58,172 nt of DNA from JAVBLP01 sp052034625 (GTDB lineage: Bacteria > Elusimicrobiota > Endomicrobiia > Endomicrobiales > Endomicrobiaceae): positions 1 through 58,172 of the forward strand of contig JBPOII010000019.1 of NCBI GenBank assembly GCA_052034625.1, given 5' to 3'. Made by a program: the position numbers and the translations under genes. Each line of letters begins with the position of its first letter. Position 1 is the first letter of the stretch. A model generated the notes under the pieces. The model did not search any database. It had not been told where the DNA came from and saw only the letters and a list, made by a program, of their open reading frames with translations. This document shows positions 26,787 to 35,672 of this stretch, piece after piece.

Positions 26787-29700
26787 TTAATTTCCAGCAC
26801 CTCATTTTGTTCCATATCTGCTATATAACATTCTATCTGTTTTTCGGGATATATATCTTTAATTAGAGCAGCATAATTTTTAACCTGTTCTATATTTTCA
26901 TCATTATTACGTCCGGAACTTTTAAAATCAACGATAATTACGGTTTTTTCAGTGTTTATAAGTTTATCTATACGGAAAGTTTCTCCCGAAAAATTTACTA
27001 TCTCTTTTTCATTGAACACATCTTTTTCATCATAATCAAACATGCTTTTTATATCTGCAGATTTAAGGAAATCGGAAATCTTTTCTTCAAGCCATGAAAT
27101 ATCTTCATAAGGAAATTTCTTTTGGGCATCCTTACAGGCTTTTACTATCTCATCTTTGGCATTTTTCTCTTTTAATGTTTTTATTCTTGAGAGAGCAAAA
27201 TGCAGGATCGTTCCTCTCTTTTTAATCCTGTTAGTATCAAGTTTCGGCCTTTCTTTATTAAATAAAAGATCCTGAACATCTTTATAACCGCTGATTATTT
27301 TATCATCTATAGTATCTTTTGAGGCGGTTCTGAGCGTATATTTTATTTTTTTACCGGCTGTTATGCTTTTGCCTCCGATCAAAAGAGCTGCTGTATTATT
27401 TGAGGCTCCGTCTTTCTTTGGAATAATAGCATAGTTCTCACATTCTGCTCTTGTCAGCGAAACATAAAGAACATTCATTTCAGAAAGTAAAGATTTTGCT
27501 TTTTCCCTTTCATAAATTTCAAGCAGATTGTCAGAAAAATTGGCAAGATTTTTGGCAATTGACATGAGTTTTATTTTTTCCCCGGAAGTATCAAAATAGG
27601 GTTTATCAATGCTGTTTTCGGCAAGCTTAAGAAATGGAAGTATAACTACCGGGAACTGCAGACCCTTGGCTTTATGAACAGTCATTATTTTTATGCCATT
27701 GCCTGAAGAGCTTCTTACATAAAGTGCTTCATCGTCATCCTCAAGAGAATTGAAATACTCTATGAAATTTTTCAATCCTGAATCTTCTTTCTCAAAATCC
27801 TTAATAAGTTCAAGAAAACGCATTAAATAAAGTTTTGATTCGGGAAAATTTTCAACGATATCAAAGATGTCTGTTACGGCAAGAACAAACTCATAAACAG
27901 GTATATATCCGGCTTTTGCAAAGAATTTTTCAAAATACTCTTCCCATATAAGCGGATACTTTTCCCTAAAGCCTTTATAAAAAACTTCGGAATCGCCGCC
28001 CCTATTATTAGAAAAAACATAATTTTCCATCTCAGACGGCATTATCTCTGTTTTATTTGTGAATATCTCCCCTATTATAAATGAAACGAAAGAAAGCGTA
28101 TCTATCGGAGAATCTATGAACATAATATAAGACATTATCTGTTTTATTATCGTATTATTTCTAAGATTTAAAGTCTGAGTGGATTCAACTTTAAGTCCTT
28201 TTTCCAAAAGCCATGATCCTGCTTTTAAAACTTCTGCATTTGTTTTGCACAGAACAGTTATATCTTTCATTTCAAAGCGTTCAAGGGCACTTCCAACATA
28301 AGTTATGAATTTTTCTTTCGTATAAATTTCATCATCATCGCAGTCATCAGGGATTATATCTATTTCAACATATCCGCCATTTTTTTTCTCAAGACTTTTT
28401 TGTGCTGATTTTTCATATATAGAAAGCATTTTATTATAATCTTGCGGAAAACCTTCTTCATAAACCCCGTTAAGATAATTTTTAAGATTTTCTTTTGAAA
28501 AGATCCTATTATTGAATTCCACTATCTCTTTATGACTTCTATAGTTTTGTTCAAGCAAAACAATGTCGCAGTCAATACCGGTAAATTCATAAGGAGCTCT
28601 GTAAAATATCTCGGAATTGCCGCCTCTGAAATCATATATAGCCTGTTTACCATCGCCTACAAGAAAGAAAGTGCCTCCGCTTGCCAGACTCTCTTCAAGA
28701 AAACGTTTCAGCGCCGACCATTGTACTGGACTTGTATCCTGAAATTCATCTATAAGGAAATGTTTGTATTTTTCGGAAAGTCTGTAATAAACTTCCGGCA
28801 TAAGAATATTGCCTTTTTCAAAAAGGGAAAGGGTTTTTCTGTTTATAGTGTTTAAAAAAACAAGTTCGTCTTTTTTTGCCACGCCATCAAATTCAGTATT
28901 GACCTTTGAAAATATATCAGCATATACTCTGAAATAATTGTCTGCATAAAACTCGCACAAATCCTTTATTTTTTCTGACAGAACAAACCAATGCTGAGAT
29001 GCAGCTTCGTCAGGAGTAAAACCTTTATTATATTTCGGCTCTTTTTCAGAAAATTTTTTAGGAATATTTAAAGCAGGCAGACGTTTCATACCTTCTTCTG
29101 CTATCTTTTTAACAGCGGATGTATAATGTCCGTTTATTCCTTTTTCCTGATATTTTTCAAGAAAGATTTGTGATGACGATACTATTGCGGCACATTTTTC
29201 GATGAATTCTTTTTTAAAGGACTCATTTCCTGTTTCAATATCTTTACCGCTGTTGCCTGCCTTTTTAAAAACTTTATCGATTTCATTATAAATATCATTT
29301 TTAGGAAACCAATCAGTTTTTTCAGACAGAATATACTGCGAAATATAATTTAAAAGAAGGTCTGTAAGACGGGATGATGAAGAAGCATTTTTCAAAAAAG
29401 AATCCAGCGCAAAACTAAGATGATTTGAATATTTTTTTTCTACGCGGAAATTCGGTGATATATCCAAGTTGAGCGCACAGGATTTAAGTATGCGGTTGAT
29501 AAAACTGTCTATTGTACTTATATTAAAGCTGTCATAGTTATCAAGTATTTCTTCGAGGATTTTACGGCTTCTTAAAGCACTTTCTTTACCTGAAAGCCCA
29601 AAGCCGTCAAAAATACCTTCTGTATCCATTCTTAAAGCCGCACGTTTAAGATAATCTATGACCCTGTACTTCATTTCAACAGCCGCTTTATTTGCAAAAG

Positions 29701-29848
29701 TTACGGCTATTATATTTTTAAGACCTGCAGGATTTTCTTCGTCTTTGGATTTTGTTAACAGAATATACAGGTAACGCTTAGCAAGGCTGTATGTTTTACC
29801 TGAGCCGGCAGATGCCTGGACTGATACTATTTGAGAGTTTTTATTCAT
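26783..29848 (-). CDS. addA: AddA/RecB-like UvrD-family helicase-nuclease
   Basis: 1021 residues. Helicase motifs in order: VQASAGSGKTYSLAKRYL (motif I), LIDEFQDTSPVQW (II), GDGKQAIYDFRGGN (III), LEQNYRSHKEIV (IV), KIMTVHKAKGLQFPVVILP (V), LYVSLTRA (VI). A C-terminal nuclease motif VIIVDFKSSG, with a conserved Lys/Asp arrangement, makes it the nuclease-bearing AddA type. With AddB it should form a two-nuclease complex. It ends 4 bases inside addB and begins 8 bases inside the hydrolase-flavodoxin gene. Confidence 0.88.
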   Translation of the reverse strand: MNKNSQIVSVQASAGSGKTYSLAKRYLYILLTKSKDEENPAGLKNIIAVTFANKAAVEMKYRVIDYLKRAALRMDTEGIFDGFGLSGKESALRSRKILEEILDNYDSFNISTIDSFINRILKSCALNLDISPNFRVEKKYSNHLSFALDSFLKNASSSSRLTDLLLNYISQYILSEKTDWFPKNDIYNEIDKVFKKAGNSGKDIETGNESFKKEFIEKCAAIVSSSQIFLEKYQEKGINGHYTSAVKKIAEEGMKRLPALNIPKKFSEKEPKYNKGFTPDEAASQHWFVLSEKIKDLCEFYADNYFRVYADIFSKVNTEFDGVAKKDELVFLNTINRKTLSLFEKGNILMPEVYYRLSEKYKHFLIDEFQDTSPVQWSALKRFLEESLASGGTFFLVGDGKQAIYDFRGGNSEIFYRAPYEFTGIDCDIVLLEQNYRSHKEIVEFNNRIFSKENLKNYLNGVYEEGFPQDYNKMLSIYEKSAQKSLEKKNGGYVEIDIIPDDCDDDEIYTKEKFITYVGSALERFEMKDITVLCKTNAEVLKAGSWLLEKGLKVESTQTLNLRNNTIIKQIMSYIMFIDSPIDTLSFVSFIIGEIFTNKTEIMPSEMENYVFSNNRGGDSEVFYKGFREKYPLIWEEYFEKFFAKAGYIPVYEFVLAVTDIFDIVENFPESKLYLMRFLELIKDFEKEDSGLKNFIEYFNSLEDDDEALYVRSSSGNGIKIMTVHKAKGLQFPVVILPFLKLAENSIDKPYFDTSGEKIKLMSIAKNLANFSDNLLEIYEREKAKSLLSEMNVLYVSLTRAECENYAIIPKKDGASNNTAALLIGGKSITAGKKIKYTLRTASKDTIDDKIISGYKDVQDLLFNKERPKLDTNRIKKRGTILHFALSRIKTLKEKNAKDEIVKACKDAQKKFPYEDISWLEEKISDFLKSADIKSMFDYDEKDVFNEKEIVNFSGETFRIDKLINTEKTVIIVDFKSSGRNNDENIEQVKNYAALIKDIYPEKQIECYIADMEQNEVLEIK

Positions 29849-31391
29849 AATAATTCAAAACTTCTTCAATACGTTTTATGTATTCTTCATTTATTGTCAA
29901 ATTCTTATCCTCTGTATTAGGAAGATTTCCAAAAAATGTGTGATTTAAAACTTTAAATCCGCATAAACCTAAAACACCTTCATCAAAAACTTTTTTAAAA
30001 GAGCTCTCATAATTATCTTTAAAAACTTCATACGGACTGCCTAAAGTATTAAAAATTATTGCTTTTTTATATTCTAAGAACGCTGTTCCGTTCTTTTGTT
30101 GAAAATTACATGCAAAACCCAAAGAAAATACTTTATCTATATAACCTTTCAATATTGCAGGCATATTATTCCACCAGACAGGGAAAATAAAAATAACAGT
30201 ATCCGCATCTTTAATAAGCTTAACTTCTTGTTCTATATTTAACGGTTTCTTCTGTTCTTTAATCAATTCACAATCTGTTTTAGACAGAACCGGATCAAAA
30301 TTGTCAGCGTATAAATCTTTTATTTTATATTGTAATGATTTTTCATCTAGAATACTTTTTACTTTATTTAATATTTGTGCATTGGAGCTTTTTTTATTAT
30401 CTGGATGAGCAAAAAGTATCAATACTTTTTCTTTTTTAGGCAGCTCGATCTTATTATAAAGTTCATCAATACCAATAAATTTTTTATCTGAGGTTTTCTT
30501 TTCCCATATATTTTTAATGTTTTTTGATGCATCAATTCTGCTATTACCCCAGGCATAAGATGCAAACATGGGCAATTCATTCCAATCCGTATTTATATAA
30601 CATAAGGCTTTTACATTATGTGCTTCAATAAATCTAAATAATCTCTCATACCATTTTTCTTTATCGAATTCTTTAAGATCATGGCCTAATACAGGGGCAC
30701 ATTCTGCTATCATAAGGGGTTTTGAATGCTTATTTGCAAATTTTACCATAGGTATCCACTGCGGATGAGCAAAATATGATATGGCACACCAATCAACATA
30801 TTCATCTCCGGGATACCATGCCTCAATGCCTCTGGGATTTAAAGATGCATAAGAATGCCATACATATGCCGCATTTTTTACTTTTAAACCGTCAAATTTA
30901 TCTACTATATATCTGAAAGCTTTTTTATACTTTTCAGGATCGTAATCATTGTCAGGAAAATCAAATTCATAGCCTATTCTTAAAAATACCGGAACCTGCA
31001 CATTTTTTATCCAAATGGCAAGCCTTTCAATATTTTCATCAAAACTGCCGTCTATAACATTATCTAATGAATTAACGAGATATAATCCTATCTGTAAAGC
31101 CGCTTTAGGATATTTTTTATTTAAATATTTTCCCGATGTTTCTCCGGCACCGAAATCGGCAATATCGTCAAGACCCTGCAAGTCCGACAGTGCCGTATAG
31201 AACATAAAACCTGCCGGAACTTTTCTTGTTATTTTTACATAATCATCATTTGATTTATTATTTTGACCTGCAAAAAGAAGAGTGTATCCGTCTTCAGGAA
31301 TAAAACGCGAAGTATTTTCCTTTCCGCGCTGTGAAAAAGACAGAGGAGACATTAATAACAGCAGAGCGATAATTGCCGTAATTTTTCTCAT
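29841..31391 (-). CDS. Signal-peptide glycoside-hydrolase-like domain fused to flavodoxin-fold oxidoreductase
   Basis: 516 residues from the ATG at 31391; a TTG one codon earlier is better spaced from AAAGGA and may be the true start. Residues 1-20 are a signal peptide. Residues ~34-300 look like a GH26-type TIM barrel, with VPVFLRIGYEFD (candidate acid/base Glu142) and LMIAECAPVLG (candidate nucleophile Glu230). From ~322 to the end is a NAD(P)H quinone reductase / modulator-of-drug-activity type flavodoxin fold: KVLILFAHPDNKKSSNAQIL, FIFPVWWNNMPAILKGYIDKVFS, FNTLGSPYE. The open frame is unbroken. A flavin domain carried outside the membrane with a glycan hydrolase is unexpected; function unknown. 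Confidence 0.7.
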   Translation of the reverse strand: MRKITAIIALLLLMSPLSFSQRGKENTSRFIPEDGYTLLFAGQNNKSNDDYVKITRKVPAGFMFYTALSDLQGLDDIADFGAGETSGKYLNKKYPKAALQIGLYLVNSLDNVIDGSFDENIERLAIWIKNVQVPVFLRIGYEFDFPDNDYDPEKYKKAFRYIVDKFDGLKVKNAAYVWHSYASLNPRGIEAWYPGDEYVDWCAISYFAHPQWIPMVKFANKHSKPLMIAECAPVLGHDLKEFDKEKWYERLFRFIEAHNVKALCYINTDWNELPMFASYAWGNSRIDASKNIKNIWEKKTSDKKFIGIDELYNKIELPKKEKVLILFAHPDNKKSSNAQILNKVKSILDEKSLQYKIKDLYADNFDPVLSKTDCELIKEQKKPLNIEQEVKLIKDADTVIFIFPVWWNNMPAILKGYIDKVFSLGFACNFQQKNGTAFLEYKKAIIFNTLGSPYEVFKDNYESSFKKVFDEGVLGLCGFKVLNHTFFGNLPNTEDKNLTINEEYIKRIEEVLNYYE

Positions 31392-31410
31392 CAAAACACA
31401 TTATCCTTTA

Positions 31411-31878
31411 CTATACTCTAAACTTTTTTATGCCTTCTCTTGCCAGCTCCCGGCTTATATCTTTTTTCTTAATGCTTTCTTTTTTGTCGTAAGCTCTTTT
31501 GCCTTTTCCAAGCCCTATAAGCATTTTTATTTTTCCGTTAGGAGCAATATAAACTTCAAGAGGAATCACCGTAAGGCCTTTTTCCTTAACTTTTGCATTA
31601 AGTTTATTTATCTCGGATTTGTGCATAAGCAATTTACGCTTTCTTTTAGAATCATATTCCATAATGTGGCTTGAGATCTGTTCATAAGGTGCAATAAAAA
31701 CATTCTCAGCAAAAGCTTCACCCTTAGAAAAGCGGACAAGACTGTCCACCAGACTTATATTTGAACGCCTTGCAGATTTTACTTCATGGCCTGATAAAAC
31801 TATACCGGCTTCAATCTTTTCAAGGATTTCATAATTATGAAATGCTTTCCTGTTTGTTGTAAGTACTTTTTTTTCCAT
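31411..31878 (-). CDS. smpB: SsrA-binding protein
   Basis: 155 residues. Binds tmRNA for ribosome rescue. Family motifs: NRKAFHNYEILEKIEAGIVLSGHEVKSARR, FIAPYEQ, RKRKLLMHKSEINKL, KGLTVIPLEVYI, GKGKRAYDKKESIKKKD. The tmRNA gene itself is not in the window. Confidence 0.96.
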   Translation of the reverse strand: MEKKVLTTNRKAFHNYEILEKIEAGIVLSGHEVKSARRSNISLVDSLVRFSKGEAFAENVFIAPYEQISSHIMEYDSKRKRKLLMHKSEINKLNAKVKEKGLTVIPLEVYIAPNGKIKMLIGLGKGKRAYDKKESIKKKDISRELAREGIKKFRV

Positions 31879-31883
31879 TTAAT

Positions 31884-32579
31884 TTATGCGGCTATCGGTA
31901 GCTTAATGGTAAATTTCGTCCCTTTTCCAAGACTGCTTTCAGCTGAAATGCTGCCGCCATGCATATTTATTATCTGTTTTGATACTGTAAGCGACATTCC
32001 TAAAGCTTTCGCAGATTTTGTAGAAAACATCGGGTCAAAAGCTTTTTCAAGCGTAGCCGCGTCCATTCCTTTTCCTGTGTCCGTTATTTCAATAACAGCA
32101 TTATTTTCGGATCTAAAAATTTTTATATTTATCGTCCCGCCTTCAGGCATTGCTTCTTTTGAATTTTTAATTATGCTTGAGATAACCTGTTTAAATCTGC
32201 CGGGATCAACATTTGATTTAAGTTCTTCAATATCTGTATCAAAAATTACATTGTCCTGCTTGTTATTTTCAATAACTTCTTTTACAAGAATATCCAGATT
32301 GCTTTTTACCGGAGCAAGCTGTTTTACTCTTGTGGAATCAAGAAGTTCCTCTATCATTTTATTCATCCTTTCAACTTCACTGTTGAGCATTCGCAGCATT
32401 TTATTGGGTACTTCTCCTACCAATTTTACGGAATGATTAAAATAATAAGCGATATTTTTTATGCTTGACAGAGGGTTTTTTAAGTCATGCGAAGCAATAG
32501 AAGCAAACTTGTTTAAAACAGCTGTTATTTCCTTATTGAGTTCTTCTTTTTTACGGTTTTCAGAGTTTAATTCTTGCAT
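31884..32579 (-). CDS. Soluble histidine kinase core
   Basis: 231 residues. Dimerisation/phosphoacceptor helix with FASIASHDLKNPLSSIKNI (His31), then an HATPase_c domain: VISSIIKNSKEAMPEGG (N box), EITDTGKGMD (G1), MHGGSISAESSLGKGTKFTIKL (G2 region). No sensor domain or membrane segment, so its signal must come from a partner. Last gene of the minus-strand signalling operon that starts with the membrane kinase at 35437. The F box is altered: FDPMFSTKSAKALGMSL lacks the usual GLGLS. Confidence 0.88.
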   Translation of the reverse strand: MQELNSENRKKEELNKEITAVLNKFASIASHDLKNPLSSIKNIAYYFNHSVKLVGEVPNKMLRMLNSEVERMNKMIEELLDSTRVKQLAPVKSNLDILVKEVIENNKQDNVIFDTDIEELKSNVDPGRFKQVISSIIKNSKEAMPEGGTINIKIFRSENNAVIEITDTGKGMDAATLEKAFDPMFSTKSAKALGMSLTVSKQIINMHGGSISAESSLGKGTKFTIKLPIAA

Positions 32580-32597
32580 TGAAACACTCCTTTAAAC

Positions 32598-32807
32598 TTA
32601 AGGTTTATCCTTCTCTTCTTCATTTTCTTCTGTCTTTATATTAATAAAATACGCAGCGACAGACATTAAAAGCATAAAAATGGCACCGGCTATAAAAATC
32701 TGCCCAAGTATATTAGTAAAAACAAAAGAGAGCATCACACACAATAATAATACAGCAAGCGTAGCCGCCAATATATAAATGCCGCCCTTATTTATCCGCG
32801 GAATCAT
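32598..32807 (-). CDS. Small two-helix membrane protein in signalling operon
   Basis: 69 residues: two hydrophobic segments (IYILAATLAVLLLCVMLSFV and an IAGAIFMLLMSVAAYFI stretch) and an acidic tail (EENEEEKDKP). Overlaps the response regulator by ATGA and precedes the soluble kinase by 18 bases. No family is recognised; its place suggests an accessory to the soluble kinase, which itself lacks a membrane part. Confidence 0.7.
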   Translation of the reverse strand: MIPRINKGGIYILAATLAVLLLCVMLSFVFTNILGQIFIAGAIFMLLMSVAAYFINIKTEENEEEKDKP

Positions 32808-33835
32808 TGCTGTTTATCCATAATATTGAACAATTCCTGAGGCTCAAAAGGTCTTTGGAGGAATTCAATATTTTGTTTCTTAAGATTTTCACTGACAGGA
32901 CTTTCAAAATCAAGTATAGGTATTAAAACTATTGATTTGCCGTTTTCTTTTATCTTTATAAATAAAGCGTCCAATTCTACAGATGTGGTATTTTCATAAA
33001 TTACAAAGTTAAAAGTATCCCAACGAGGATCGGAGAAAAAAGTTTCGGCATCAGTATAGTTTGAAGCGGAATAACCTTTTGCAACTAAAGATAGCTTAAG
33101 ATTATTTGAACTTATAGTATTCGAACTTATAATCGCTGTTTTTTTCTTGCCTGTAGACTTTATGAATCCGGAAATTGAAGCCTTGGCAAGCGGTTTTTGT
33201 ATATTTTGCACGCCTTCGGCTTTAAGCATATCATTGTCTATGATTATTAGTTCCGGAGAATATTTCACTTTCTTAATATCTTTTATAAAAGTAATGTCTA
33301 TCTCTTTAGAATCAAGAAAGATCAATCCAGGCTTTCTTCGTTTTATGAACTTTAAAGCCTGTGCGGCATCTCTATCAAATATAGTTATGAACTCAGAAGC
33401 TTTAAGATTTTGCTCAAAAAATTCCTTTGTCTCTTCATCGTCGGTGATAATTAAAGCCATAGGTTTTGAACCTACTTCTTTTACCGTATTCAAGATATCT
33501 TCAATTTCAAAAGGTTTGCTTATACAGGCAAAAGCACCTTCCTTTATAGATTCTTTAATTAGATCATTCATTGCATAAGCCGTCATCATAACAACTACGG
33601 TACCGGGACTAATCTGCTTTATCTGTTTCAGTGCTTCTACACCGTTCATGCCTGGCATACGTATATCAAAAAAAGCTATATCGAAATCATTATTCTTAAC
33701 AAGTTCCAAAGCTTCTGTGCCGTCTCCGGCAGTTAAAACCTCATAATTCTCCATTTCAAGAATGCTCGCAAGCGAAAATCTAAGACCCTCCTCATCATCA
33801 GCAATAAGAATCTTAAATTTTTTTTTGTTGTCCAT
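32804..33835 (-). CDS. Response regulator with one canonical and two degenerate receiver domains
   Basis: 343 residues. Receiver 1 (about 7-120) is complete: ADDEEG acidic pair, phosphoacceptor FFDIRMPGMNG (Asp57), MMTAY, and ISKPF lysine. Receiver 2 (about 125-215) keeps LIITDDEE and a central FLDSKE Asp175, but lacks the Thr/Lys switch. Receiver 3 (about 230-340) has IYEN in place of the aspartate motif but ends with FLQRPFEPQEL, the remnant of KPF. There is no DNA-binding or enzymatic output domain, so it probably works through protein contacts. Sits between the membrane kinase and the small membrane protein. Confidence 0.82.
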   Translation of the reverse strand: MDNKKKFKILIADDEEGLRFSLASILEMENYEVLTAGDGTEALELVKNNDFDIAFFDIRMPGMNGVEALKQIKQISPGTVVVMMTAYAMNDLIKESIKEGAFACISKPFEIEDILNTVKEVGSKPMALIITDDEETKEFFEQNLKASEFITIFDRDAAQALKFIKRRKPGLIFLDSKEIDITFIKDIKKVKYSPELIIIDNDMLKAEGVQNIQKPLAKASISGFIKSTGKKKTAIISSNTISSNNLKLSLVAKGYSASNYTDAETFFSDPRWDTFNFVIYENTTSVELDALFIKIKENGKSIVLIPILDFESPVSENLKKQNIEFLQRPFEPQELFNIMDKQQ

Positions 33836-33838
33836 TTT

Positions 33839-35437
33839 TTACTCCATTGGAAGTTTTATAGTGAATTCTGTTCCCTTGCCTTCTTCACTTTCAACTTTTA
33901 TTGTACCAAAATGAGCGTCGATTATTTCTTTCACTATTGAAAGACCGAGGCCTATTCCTTTAAACTTTGTCGTAAAGAGAGGGTCAAATATATGAGATAA
34001 AGTTTCTTTGCTCATACCTGTTCCCGTATCTTTAATTTTTATTTCAAACATTCCGCTCTTTTTATCTTCAATAACTGAGGCTGTAATCTGCCCGCCGTCA
34101 GGCATTGCATCCCTTGCATTTGAAACAAGGTTAATTATCACCTGTGTCATTTTATCCGGATCAATAACACTTTCAAAGTGCTCAAAATTTTTAACAATCC
34201 TTATATTTTTAGGCATTATGACATTAGAAATAGCCCTATCCAAAAACTCATCCATATACATTTTAAGTTTATTTAGTTTTTTAGCCCTTGAATAATCAAG
34301 AAGATCAGTAATGATTTTATTTGCCCTTGAAACATCAGCTGTAAGCATATCGAGCATTTTTTTTGCTTTTTCGTCTTTAAAAATACCTGTTTTTGAAAAA
34401 TAATATGAAATGTTCTTTAAGCTTGCCAGAGGATTTCTAAGCTCGTGGGCTACGGAAGCGGAAAGTCTGCCTATCGTAGCAAACTTCTCAGACCTCAACA
34501 GTTCTTCCTGAATACTCTGCATTTTTCTTACAGTTTCTTCAAGTTCAACACTTCGCTGTTCAAGCATCATCTTAAGCTGGAGAAGATCTTGTTTTTCGCT
34601 ATTGAGTTCATCAACATGGCTTTTAAGGTCTTGCGCCATAGAGTTGAAAGATTTCGCCAGATCGCTTAATTCATCATTTGAAGTAAGCGGCACCCTGTAT
34701 GAGAGATCCCCCGCAGCTATTTTCTTTGTACCTAAAGCAAGTGCCTGTATAGGACTTAAAAGTATTTTTATAAGGAAAAATGCAATTACGATGCTTATAA
34801 AAACAACTAATATAGTAATCAGAATAACTACTTTTGAAAGTTTATTGATCTGGGCATTGACATTTTCAACCGTAACACCGACCCTTACCACGCCTACTAT
34901 CTCACCTCTTTCATCATCTCTTATGCTGTCATTTGCAAGAGAAACCCCGACACTTGCACGGACTTGGTCATATGTAACCATAGGTGCCATAACATCATAG
35001 ACTTCACCAATGTCTTTAATCTTATAATTGTTTGGTTTGGGCTCTTTTTTACCGAAAAGAATTGGATCTGTACTGTCAGGTTTATTGTGATATAGAAAAT
35101 CTCTTACTTCAGGATTTATTATCCCGGATTCTGCAAGTTCTACGGAATATCTGTCATAAATAATAACATAGATAACATCGTCTTCAAGAATAGCATTATC
35201 GGTAGAATATTGCAGCAATTCTTTATTGTATTGTGTTGATATATTTAAATCATTTGAATTTGCGATTCTTTTTGCTATATCGGTAGTACGTTTTTCAAGT
35301 GCGCTTTTGAGAAGTTTTTCCTGAGAATAAATAAAAAAGAGTGTAAGTATGATAGCGGTAAAAACAACAATAAGAGTAATTGTCGCAATGAATTTCAATC
35401 TCAAACTGAAGCGCAATCTGGCTTTTAGTGTTTTCAT
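33839..35437 (-). CDS. Membrane sensor histidine kinase with HAMP domain
   Basis: 532 residues. TM1 at about 17-37, extracytoplasmic sensor ~38-200 (YVIIYDRYSVELAESG resembles a Cache-type fold), TM2 ~203-223, HAMP (SPIQALALGTKKIAAGDLSYRV), coiled coil, HisKA with SVAHELRNPLASLK (His331), HATPase with VSNARDAMPDGG, DTGTGMS, FKGIGLGLSIVKE. The following genes encode its likely receiver and a second kinase. Upstream lies the terminator copy that borders the reverse transcriptase cassette. Confidence 0.9.
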   Translation of the reverse strand: MKTLKARLRFSLRLKFIATITLIVVFTAIILTLFFIYSQEKLLKSALEKRTTDIAKRIANSNDLNISTQYNKELLQYSTDNAILEDDVIYVIIYDRYSVELAESGIINPEVRDFLYHNKPDSTDPILFGKKEPKPNNYKIKDIGEVYDVMAPMVTYDQVRASVGVSLANDSIRDDERGEIVGVVRVGVTVENVNAQINKLSKVVILITILVVFISIVIAFFLIKILLSPIQALALGTKKIAAGDLSYRVPLTSNDELSDLAKSFNSMAQDLKSHVDELNSEKQDLLQLKMMLEQRSVELEETVRKMQSIQEELLRSEKFATIGRLSASVAHELRNPLASLKNISYYFSKTGIFKDEKAKKMLDMLTADVSRANKIITDLLDYSRAKKLNKLKMYMDEFLDRAISNVIMPKNIRIVKNFEHFESVIDPDKMTQVIINLVSNARDAMPDGGQITASVIEDKKSGMFEIKIKDTGTGMSKETLSHIFDPLFTTKFKGIGLGLSIVKEIIDAHFGTIKVESEEGKGTEFTIKLPME

Positions 35438-35519
35438 TTCACCTGCTTTTTAAGTGGTTTGTATTATGACTATGGTATTAAATAACAACCCGAAAATCAA
35501 CATATCACAATATACATAT

Positions 35520-35580
35520 AAAAAATATGTGAAATTTTAGATTTTGTAAATAAAAAAAACCGGCATCGCCGGTTTCCGAA
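35520..35580. repeat. direct repeat, left copy (terminator-containing) bordering the RT cassette
   Basis: Shares with 37396-37470 the blocks ATAAAAAATATGT, a 27-base identical stretch covering ATTTTGTAAATAAAAAAAAC and CGGCATC (left copy 35542-35567), and GCCGGTTTC, all in the same orientation. The two copies enclose the reverse transcriptase gene and nothing else. Confidence 0.75.
35551..35575 (-). terminator. terminator of the reverse transcriptase unit
   Basis: Minus-strand stem AAACCGGC/GCCGGTTT (three-base loop) followed by eight T. Near-identical to the terminator after tRNA-Thr at 37424-37451. Confidence 0.88.
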
Positions 35581-35626
35581 AGCATTGAGTGTATAAGAGA
35601 GGTGTTAATTAGAGATATATCAATAG

Positions 35627-35660
35627 AGCTAAATAGTTTCATATATGAATATATCTAGCT
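35627..35660 (-). ncRNA. structured 3' region of the RT transcript (candidate ncRNA)
   Basis: Between the RT stop codon and its terminator lies a ~95-base untranslated stretch. On the minus strand AGCTAGATA pairs with TATTTAGCT (one G-U) around an inner perfect palindrome TTCATATATGAA. This could be the RNA partner or template of the RT, or just part of the 3' end. No covariation evidence is available. Confidence 0.35.
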
Positions 35661-35672
35661 TTTCATAGTAAT

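Noticed and set aside
23979..29848. AddAB pair as a plasmid or phage-defence nuclease island
   Set aside because: Motifs and the two-gene overlap fit ordinary chromosomal recombination repair; nothing mobile is adjacent.
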